In this document: positions 16,506 to 23,686 of the stretch, piece after piece
Numbering within the stretch: the first letter of the stretch is position 1
Layout of the letters: each line of letters starts with the position of its first letter
From: Rhizobium ruizarguesonis
GTDB lineage: Bacteria; Pseudomonadota; Alphaproteobacteria; Rhizobiales; Rhizobiaceae
Assembly: GCF_012349115.1 (NCBI RefSeq)
Contig: NZ_PQIG01000094.1
Span: forward strand, 1-64,000
Direction of reading: 5' to 3'
Length of the DNA: 64,000 nt
Translations under genes and position numbers: made by a program
Notes under the pieces: generated by a model
The model's database searches: none
Seen by the model: the letters and a program-made list of their open reading frames with translations, nothing else
What the model was told of the DNA's origin: nothing

Positions 16506-17111
16506 TGCTCAAGCTGATGGGTTTAAAGTCGACGGTCTCGCTAACCAAACAGCCGGACTACTCGGATGGTTCATTTGTGAAGAGCGATGGGCATCTCGGC
16601 TTGGTTTCTGGTGTCCTCGAGGAATTGGCATTCAGCCAGCAAAGGACAGCCGTTGAGGTCGCGGCATCACAGGATCTTCGCGAACTGCTGGAGCGCCGCA
16701 GCTAGACAGCATAGATGAAGTGAATTTTAAACGTAGATATCTCCACGATGTGCGCGGCAACTAGAAATGCCGGTTGAAGCGTCGCATGTGCTGGTAGCTG
16801 ATGTTGCCCTCTGCATCGGAAAATATGTTGATGCAGCGCTGTTGGCCACTTGTTTGGCCACATTCATAGTCGGTATTTCCCGACTTTTTCAACCACGTAT
16901 TGGCGATCGAGGAAAGACTTGGCCGGTTTTTTGGCCGCTTTGTTTAGGAGATTTCGGTTGACGGGACCGACAACGCAATGCGAGCAGAATACGATCTCAG
17001 ACTTGTTCTTTCAGTCGTCGACGATTTCTTCACGATCGCCGGCTATTGCGTGAGCTGACTTTCACCTTAAAACTAATCTGATCAAATCAGCCGCTACACA
17101 GAGACATCGAA
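16506..17111. other. Degenerate stretch after the ISL3 remnant
   Basis: Apart from a frame continuing from the transposase (to 16705), I see no supported gene. Short pieces look like decayed coding DNA but match nothing I recognise. Confidence 0.35.
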
Positions 17112-17525
17112 ATGGCACGTCCAAAAACCAAGAAAATGGGCATCTTCAAGTTTACTAACTGGCCGGGTGAGGCAGCCCAACCGACGCTGAGCGAGCACTC
17201 GGCATTTGTCGTTGATCACTTCGTGCGGTTGTTGGAGCCCGCGAGCAACGCGCGAGTTGTCGGCCTGGAAGTAGCGGCTGACGTCATCACACTGGTGAGG
17301 AGGAAGCGTAAGCCGCTTGTGGACGAAAGGTTTGTTGTAGCTTTCGATCTTCACGGATCGCGTACCACAGAGAAATCGGTCGCGTTGGTTTGCTCTGACC
17401 CCACCTACCGTGACTACTTGAGAGAAATGGTCGAGGCTGCATCAGGACACACGGGGTTCGATACGTCTGTGAGGAGCCTGATCGCAGGGAAAGTTTTCAC
17501 GACGAGCATAGGGATTTCCTTGTAG
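17112..17525 (+). CDS. Hypothetical protein, 137 residues
   Basis: This soluble protein has a basic N-terminus (MARPKTKKMGIFKFTNWPGE) and an alternating beta/alpha pattern. No membrane segments or catalytic motifs are seen. It stands alone between two gene-poor stretches in the IS-rich region. The ORF is the only sizeable one in this interval and has ordinary coding bias, but no function can be proposed. Confidence 0.4.
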   Translation: MARPKTKKMGIFKFTNWPGEAAQPTLSEHSAFVVDHFVRLLEPASNARVVGLEVAADVITLVRRKRKPLVDERFVVAFDLHGSRTTEKSVALVCSDPTYRDYLREMVEAASGHTGFDTSVRSLIAGKVFTTSIGISL

Positions 17526-17870
17526 GCCGCAGATCATTGTCAGCGACAAGCGATCCGAATCCGATACAGCCACGCATTTTAGCTAGCGCTGCTGCGCTTC
17601 CGTAATTACTTGCGGTCGACGAAATCGGGGGACACCTGCATGCGAGGCAGGCCCCAAGATGAATGAGAAAGTCGATTCCAACAGCTCGGAGGAGCAAGGA
17701 CATCCTCAATATCACCAACGCGTTTGTTACCCGTAGTGCGAAGAAAGCATCCCATAAAAAAGCGGACGCGACAAGCTTTTCAGCACGCTACGCAGATCAC
17801 TCTTCGTAAAGGTATTCCGACTTCGCCTTCATGAGGTGTAGGAAAGAGAGAGTTACTGTGGCGCGGCGGA
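17526..17870. other. Intergenic stretch without a supported gene
   Basis: It is the region downstream of both flanking genes. I see no clear terminator, RNA gene or repeat in it. Confidence 0.3.
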
Positions 17871-18749
17871 TCAGTTGGCCAGGCCCTGTGGCTGCGCCAT
17901 CATTCCAAAATATGTTGAACGCTTGCGGTGATAAGACTCCGCGTCGAACTGGTTGGCTCCCGAGGCATCCAAGGCTTGTCCTTGCCGCGTCCTAAACTTC
18001 TTCAAGCCGACGGCCGAGTAGACGAACGGCGGCAGGTTGCTCCCGGGAACCGGGCACCAAAGTACGCCAGCGGGGTGTCCATTCTGCCAAACATAGTCTG
18101 GCAAGTTATCGAAACCAATCATCTGTTCCGCGATCGCTTTCAGGCCGTCGATCACGCTGGCGGCCCCATCCATTTCCGAAATGGTCACCTGCTGCTTCTC
18201 ACCGCTGCAATGGTGATCGAAGTGGAAGATCATATAGCGATAAAGGCTCGTTGAAATATTTCCGGCGGAGTCCTTCTTTTGAACGAGATACGGTTCGAAA
18301 GACTTTCTGTTCGGACCGTTGTCATGCCAGACACCGATGATATTGATCTGTTGAGCGCCGGCGTCGAGATCCGGCTTGGTTTCGGTGCGGATACGAGCGA
18401 GGTAATTGTCGATAAATCTCGGCGCTCGCCCGATTTTCACTGCGCGGCCATCCACGAAGGTGGTCACTCGGTTTGCGGTCACGACAATCGTTAGATCGTT
18501 GCCTGGCAACAGGAGTTTGCCGATGTAGTTGGCCGTGTCCACATCAACAGGAAGGCGCTCTACAAATTTGAGTTCTGAAGCTGCTGACGACAAGCTGAAG
18601 TCCATGTTTTCTGCCCTTTGATAGAGTTCCTGACGGAAATGGTTGTCCGGATCTGAAGCGGTTGCAAGACGCAAGACGGTGACGTTCTCGTGAAATCGTC
18701 TCGGGCTACGTTGCGCGTTTCCATTGAAGACAATGGCATAGCCGCGCAC
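17871..18749 (-). CDS. Unknown protein, tandem paralogue A
   Basis: This 292-residue protein has no recognised family. It shares an ordered set of motifs with the neighbouring gene 18792-19943: GVW at 139-141, FEPY at 151-154, GNISTS at 163-168 with RYM at 171-173, and a later LWCP block. The two genes are therefore paralogues. No signal peptide or membrane helix is seen. It follows paralogue B by only 42 bp in the same orientation, so they are probably one transcript. The conserved core (about residues 70-260) looks like a beta-rich domain, and the first 60 residues are unique to this copy. Confidence 0.6.
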   Translation of the reverse strand: MRGYAIVFNGNAQRSPRRFHENVTVLRLATASDPDNHFRQELYQRAENMDFSLSSAASELKFVERLPVDVDTANYIGKLLLPGNDLTIVVTANRVTTFVDGRAVKIGRAPRFIDNYLARIRTETKPDLDAGAQQINIIGVWHDNGPNRKSFEPYLVQKKDSAGNISTSLYRYMIFHFDHHCSGEKQQVTISEMDGAASVIDGLKAIAEQMIGFDNLPDYVWQNGHPAGVLWCPVPGSNLPPFVYSAVGLKKFRTRQGQALDASGANQFDAESYHRKRSTYFGMMAQPQGLAN

Positions 18750-18791
18750 TGGCCTCCGCGCGCCAATGCGTGCGCTCGTTGATTTGCCCCT

Positions 18792-19943
18792 CTACCAGCT
18801 CAACCGTGGCTCTGGCCCAATTGCCAGATAACGAACGGCCGTTGAAGGTCCTCGTTGAATCCACTCCGTCTCCAGCAGGCATTCCGGAGCGCCTTCGGCA
18901 GCCGGGCCTTGCCTTTCCTTGAGGACGACGTCGTCGCGCTGGCATCGGTCGTCATCATCGAACGCAGAAAATAACGCCTCATGAATGTCATCACCGTTGC
19001 GCACCTGAAACCAGGATCCTGTAGCCGTGGAACTGTTGGCGAGGTCTGTCAGTGTAATCGGTCCCGACCTCTCCGCTCGGATGACAAGCTCTCCTTGGAA
19101 TACGCCAAAAACGGTCTGCGACATCTCCCTCAACATCCACTGTCTGTCCGCGTCCGATGCCTTCTCAGCCCAGATTGCCTTGAAGGCGTCGGCAAGACGC
19201 GACGTGATCTGGATCTTCTCTGAAGCCTCGGTCAAAGCCTCGGAAAACTCTTCCCGAAGCGGGTCGCTCGCTTCGGGGGCAAACACGTCTGGGTCGTAGT
19301 CGGGCTGCTGATCGGATGCCGTGACCGTGAACAGTTTCGACACGATGATCGGGAGATCCTCCTCATCGTTGTCATCGGCCGGATACCAGATGGCACCTTG
19401 CAGCGGCTTGAAGCCCGCAGTTTCGTGCGACATCTCCCTCACCCTTGAAACTTTTGCTGCCTCGGATTTCAGCACGTTGCAAATGGCGGCTGGAGAGGTC
19501 ACTTCAAGCGCGAGCCAACCCTTGAAGCCTTCGCCGGGATAATCGTAGTCGAACATCTCGAGCATGTATCGCGAAGTCGAAACATTGCCGCCGTTTGAGA
19601 CAACATGGATCACGTAGGGCTCGAAGCGCGGCTCCACGCTGAAGTCAATGTGGTACCAGACTCCGGTGAAAACTACGCGGTCGTCAGGTGCCTTCCTCAG
19701 TTTGCGAGACTGCTTGAGGATCGATGATTCATAGTTTTCAATGAGTGCTGCGAACGCCGTATTATCGGTCGGGTGGCCGAACATGTACGGTGTGATCTTC
19801 TTCCCGACTACCTCGATCGCTGCATCGGGTCCCGTGAACATCAATTGCGCGCCGTAGACGGGGCCTTCCAACTGCGTGCCATCGTGATAGCGAGCCGGGA
19901 AGGCTCCTGTAGTCAACCTGTAGATATCGGACGGGGTAGTCAT
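18792..19943 (-). CDS. Unknown protein, tandem paralogue B
   Basis: This 383-residue protein has the same core as paralogue A: GVW at 94-96, FEPY at 107-110, GNVSTSRYM at 119-127, then AIWYP near residue 190. It carries an additional acidic C-terminal domain of about 170 residues that paralogue A lacks (about 215-383). There is no signal peptide. As the promoter-proximal gene of the pair it is probably translated first. No known enzyme or structural family is recognised. The N-terminal MTTPSDIYRLTTGAFPARYH is unremarkable. Confidence 0.6.
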   Translation of the reverse strand: MTTPSDIYRLTTGAFPARYHDGTQLEGPVYGAQLMFTGPDAAIEVVGKKITPYMFGHPTDNTAFAALIENYESSILKQSRKLRKAPDDRVVFTGVWYHIDFSVEPRFEPYVIHVVSNGGNVSTSRYMLEMFDYDYPGEGFKGWLALEVTSPAAICNVLKSEAAKVSRVREMSHETAGFKPLQGAIWYPADDNDEEDLPIIVSKLFTVTASDQQPDYDPDVFAPEASDPLREEFSEALTEASEKIQITSRLADAFKAIWAEKASDADRQWMLREMSQTVFGVFQGELVIRAERSGPITLTDLANSSTATGSWFQVRNGDDIHEALFSAFDDDDRCQRDDVVLKERQGPAAEGAPECLLETEWIQRGPSTAVRYLAIGPEPRLSW

Positions 19944-20132
19944 TTGGCTCCTATCGACGCGTGTTTCTACCCGGGATACTCTACCCAGGCGTCGAGATGA
20001 TTATCTTCGGATGGCTTGCCATCGAGAGCTAAGTTCGCGGTGGCTTGGTTAGATGCTTGCCCGGAAATCGGCGCCTGGCAAGCAGAAAATCGATCGTTTT
20101 CGATTGGCTGCGACAGGGCTCTCTGTCGGCAA

Positions 20133-20582
20133 TCAGCTATGCGTACGCGACGCGCCGAATGGATCTTCGGTTTCGGCTTTATGTGACGTCGTGTAGCCGT
20201 ACCACGCGAAATCTACGGGCTTCCACCCGCGGCTGTGATCCCAGACTACCTTGGCGACCTCGGCCACTGACAACGTATCGTAGGTCCACGGGCCGTCTTC
20301 CGCCGCATCCCAATAACCGAGTTCCGGTGACGGCTCCGACGCGTCTTCCAAGCAATTCTGGAACCAATAATCGACCTCATCCACAAGGCCACCGGTGCCC
20401 TTCAGTCCACAACGGAGTACCGATCGAATATGTTCGGGCGAACTGGACCGAAACCAATTCAGAAAGTGCGCAGCGCATTGCGTCACATGGTCGTGCACAT
20501 GCAGCGGTGGGACGCAGTAATTGTTTTTAGGGCCGGCTTTTGACATCATGAGCTCCGTTTGTGCGGTACCAGTGATGAACAC
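20133..20582 (-). CDS. Hypothetical protein, 149 residues
   Basis: This soluble protein is rich in Trp, His and acidic residues (YWFQNC, LGYWDAA, FAWYGY). The start may be the Met at residue 12 or 13 (MMSKAGPKNNYCV) rather than the first one. It is oriented like the two paralogues downstream, with a 189-bp gap, so co-transcription is possible. No domain or motif points to a function. Confidence 0.4.
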   Translation of the reverse strand: MFITGTAQTELMMSKAGPKNNYCVPPLHVHDHVTQCAAHFLNWFRSSSPEHIRSVLRCGLKGTGGLVDEVDYWFQNCLEDASEPSPELGYWDAAEDGPWTYDTLSVAEVAKVVWDHSRGWKPVDFAWYGYTTSHKAETEDPFGASRTHS

Positions 20583-20726
20583 CTGGGAGGAAATTCCGAC
20601 GAAGACAAGTGACGGCGCGAAAAAGTTTCGCAGCTGTCCGTCGCCAGAGTTTCCTTCAAAAAGCTGCTTGACCGCCCCGGCGATCCGAACTCATCATTAG
20701 ACATGTTGAGCAATCGGGATTGAAGA

Positions 20727-21011
20727 ATGAGCGAACTGTTGAATACCGCCGTCGCACGTCTGCAGTGCATGAAGGGCGACATCGAGTTGCTTGTTCATGC
20801 GCTCGCCGGCGCTGTTATTCTTGCTGCAGCCGAGGACGCCCGCGCTACGGCGGCTATCACCTGCAATGACAAGGGAAGCCTGAATGCCCAGCGTAAAGCC
20901 GAAGATAAAAAGGTCGCGCTGCAGCTCGCCTGGAGCGAGGCGAGGGACCTCGCCAATAATATCTCGGATCGCCTGGAGACTTGGCGGCGGCTTCAGGATC
21001 GAGTGGCCTAA
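20727..21011 (+). CDS. Hypothetical helical protein, 94 residues
   Basis: This small all-helical protein starts MSELLNTAVARLQCMKGDIE, with an Ala-rich hydrophobic segment near residues 23-38 and a charged coiled-coil-like tail. It is the first of three short genes in a row on the plus strand. The function is unknown. Confidence 0.4.
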   Translation: MSELLNTAVARLQCMKGDIELLVHALAGAVILAAAEDARATAAITCNDKGSLNAQRKAEDKKVALQLAWSEARDLANNISDRLETWRRLQDRVA

Positions 21012-21060
21012 CGTCGATCAAAAAAGTGATTGACCATCCTGGATATCCGGGCGAGCCTGA

Positions 21061-21276
21061 ATGCAAGTTGACCGCCCATGCCTGGATTTCTACAGAGCCG
21101 AGACTATGGATCCAATGTTCTCACTTGAGACCGCCAACGAAATCGTACGGAGAATGTCTCCGAAGATGAGCGCCTTGAAGCGTGCTGCGAAAGCTGGCGC
21201 CGCTCTTGTCATCGCGGCAGACGCATCGGCGATGGCGCGCTTCCGTTACCACGGCCACGCAGGGCTAGCCGCATGA
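21061..21276 (+). CDS. Hypothetical protein, 71 residues
   Basis: This short basic protein ends ADASAMARFRYHGHAGLAA. A Met at 21106 (MDPMFSLETANEIVRRM) is an equally good start. Its stop overlaps the next gene by ATGA, which supports it as a real gene translationally coupled to the following one. No family is recognised. Confidence 0.4.
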   Translation: MQVDRPCLDFYRAETMDPMFSLETANEIVRRMSPKMSALKRAAKAGAALVIAADASAMARFRYHGHAGLAA

Positions 21277-21608
21277 AGGAGATTACTTACGGGTTCTCGC
21301 ACCTGAGCGATTTGGTTGATCGCATCATGGAACATCTCGAGACCGCATCTAACGAAGCGCGCATCGCAACGGCGTTCGTGCTGTCCGTGCACCGAAGCAC
21401 GGATCTGCTCGGTGCCATCAGGGATGTACTAGACGACCCTTACTTCAGTGGGCACAAAATTGCGGCCATTGGATCAGTGAATTTAGGGCTTCAAATCAGC
21501 TACCGAGAAGACAGCGTTGTGTACATCGCTGATCCGAGCGATCCCGAAGATTCAGCGGAGCGAGCAATCAGGAATCTAGAGGCGTCGCTCGGGCTAGCCG
21601 CTCCTTGA
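21273..21608 (+). CDS. Hypothetical protein, 111 residues
   Basis: This soluble protein has an N-terminal helix (LSDLVDRIMEHLETASNEAR) and a mixed alpha/beta rest with an acidic DPSDPEDSAE loop. It starts within the stop of the preceding gene (ATGA overlap). A broken glyoxalase and an IS110 remnant follow immediately. The function is unknown. Confidence 0.45.
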   Translation: MKEITYGFSHLSDLVDRIMEHLETASNEARIATAFVLSVHRSTDLLGAIRDVLDDPYFSGHKIAAIGSVNLGLQISYREDSVVYIADPSDPEDSAERAIRNLEASLGLAAP

Positions 21609-21709
21609 CACCCCTGAGCGACTGCGTGGATCCGATATCGAGCGCGGGCCCCTCAAACCCCGCAGCGAGGTTGTCGGTCTCGGATGATCGGCAAATTGGA
21701 CGGTTACGG

Positions 21710-22015
21710 CCCGCCCCCTGAGCGATGTCGCCCCCAAGGCCGCAGAGCAAGTTCGGAGACCGGCCAGCCGCTCTCTTTTGCCGTGCGATAGGCATCCTCG
21801 ACGTCAGCGGCCTTCAAGACGATTTCGACGCCGACTCTGGCCGGTATCGATCCGAAGCGGATGATCGGTCGAAAGGACGCTAACCGAATTGACCGCGACC
21901 ACCGCGTCACCGTTTTCAACATCGTGTATTCGGCGCTTGCCGAGCCCTGGACTTCAAACCCAGAACCCGCCGATAGAAATCGTCGAGATGCACTCGCGCT
22001 CGGCCGGCTATTGAG
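21710..22015 (-). pseudogene. Glyoxalase/VOC family protein, frameshifted remnant
   Basis: The minus strand encodes LGFEVQGSASAEYTMLKT, then in a shifted frame AVVAVNSVSVLSTDHPLRID, then GVEIVLKAADVEDAYRTAKE and SGWPVSELALRPWG. This order is that of a glyoxalase/bleomycin-resistance (VOC) domain. At least two frameshifts are needed to join it, and the start and end are missing. The IS110 remnant reads on the opposite strand across its 5' end, suggesting an insertion broke it. Confidence 0.6.
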
Positions 22016-22225
22016 GTCGGGCGAGCTCACGGCAGTGTGGGTTTCCGATGAGGGCCATGAGGCGATGTGAGACCTCGTTCGCGCCCGGGCCGCTGCAGTC
22101 GAGACATTGCAAGTTCACCGACAGCAGATCAGCGCCTTCATGCTAAAGCATGGTCGTATCTATCCACGCAAGAAGAACTGGACGATGCGATATTTGCGCT
22201 GCAACCGGTGTCCCGCTGACACATT
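21980..22225 (+). pseudogene. IS110 family transposase fragment
   Basis: The plus strand reads RDALALGRLLRSGELTAVWV and SDEGHEAM, then after a stop DLVRARAAAVETLQVHRQQI and SAFMLKHGRIYPRKKNWTMR. This is the middle of an IS110-type transposase, including its RDAxxLARLxRxGELTAVWVP signature. The N-terminal DEDD catalytic part and the C-terminal half are absent. Confidence 0.7.
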
Positions 22226-22616
22226 GTCCCGGCCGTCATAATCTGTGATCGGATTCCGTGGATGAGCAACGGGAGTTTCTCCATGGAGACTACATTGGAG
22301 GTTTCAAAGGCCTGGGCCTTTCCACTCATCCAAGGAGACCGACAGGATGATTTGCGCGCTGAAATCAATCTAGAATCGATAAGAGGTACTTATCGATGGT
22401 TAGACCGTCGTGAAAAATCCGCAGCCATGACGGAGCCAAGACGTGAGATCGCTTCTGGTTAATGGCGTATTTACCATGATTTCAAGGCGTTGAGATCCAA
22501 CCAGACTATGCATCTTGCGCTCTCGCGGGGGTAAGCGGGGCTGATTTAGTGGCCGTGCCGACACAATCAGCATGTCTGATGCAGAAGGGTGGTCGTGCGC
22601 AAAGGGTCGAGGGCGT
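22226..22616. other. IS-flanking stretch without a supported gene
   Basis: It separates the IS110 remnant from the IS66-like remnant. Short open frames exist on both strands (for example 22262-22462 plus) but none has a recognised domain. Confidence 0.3.
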
Positions 22617-23545
22617 TCAGGCGCGTGCTGCAACCAGGGAGGCGAGCGGTGCCATAAGATGATCTTCGTCACCGATCCCCAGCCGATCGCCGAGATAGTG
22701 CCAGAACGACAGGCCGAGCCTTTGGCAGGTCTTCATCAGGCCGAGCATGACATCGCGCGCCTGCCGACCGTTGCGACTGACCGTGCCGCCGGAAATCTTA
22801 TCACTTGATGACAAGTCCGCGCAGATCTCTTTCCGACGCATTGGTATGGAGCGGGGTTTCAGGCCGCTCCAGAACCCGCAGCAGTTCGGCCTTGCGGCGA
22901 CCCAGTCGAACCAGCAGTTTGTCGAGGTCGCCATAACCGGTGCGCAAAGATCCGATCGAACCGGGCCTGAAGGCCCCGGGCTGCACGGGGATCAGGTCTT
23001 CGCTGAAAGGCTTTCAGGGCCTTGTAAAAGTGCCAGACAAGCTCGCGCAGGGTGTCGACGTGTTTCACTTGGCCGGGCGTCGCCGGCATCAGCTTGTGCA
23101 GCAAACGCTCGGCGTGGATCCAGCACAGCGCATGGGTGCCGACGCGGAACTGTCCGGCATCGTCGGATACGATCACCGCATTGCCGACCAGACCATGATG
23201 GCGGATAGCGCCCCAGATGCCGGCCTCGGCAAACGGGCGGATTATGTCCTTGTCGAAGATGTCGATACCATTGGCGGCCAGATACTCGAGAAACGGAACC
23301 TGATTGGCAAACCGCCGCGGCTCACATGTCTTCAAATGCGCCAGAAGGGCGGGGTCCACCTGACGGGCTTCCAGAAAGGTGAAGGCGGCATCGTTGAGAA
23401 CATAGTCCTGATAGTTGCCGCGCAGCAGGGCCAGAAAGTTCAGACGCGACTTCGACGGGGTCGTGCGGAAGGCGGTGAAATGTTCACCTCCCCTTGATCT
23501 GGAGATCGAACAGGATTGGCAGCGAGACATTTTTTGGGCTCGCAA
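22617..23545 (-). pseudogene. IS66-like DDE transposase, frameshifted
   Basis: Reading the minus strand from 23545 gives LLRGNYQDYVLNDAAFTFLE, AVIVSDDAGQF, THALCWIHAERLLHKLMPAT and LVWHFYKALKAF. A frameshift near 22985 leads to TGYGDLDKLLVRLGRRKAEL and PLHTNASERDLRG. A third frame gives KISGGTVSRNGRQARDVMLG and SFWHYLGDRLGIGDEDHL. The series is the typical C-terminal two thirds of this transposase type. Two frame changes make it inactive. The family label IS66-like is tentative. Confidence 0.7.
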
Positions 23546-23686
23546 GCATGAAAATCCTGACAGCCCACATAAAGGATTGTCGTTGACCGCAAGTCGTCAT
23601 ACATGACAACCTATTGAGGTGAATCGGGGGCAAAGCTTGAATTCCAGAACGAGCGCAATGCGCCCATATCCAGACATGGCGCACCG

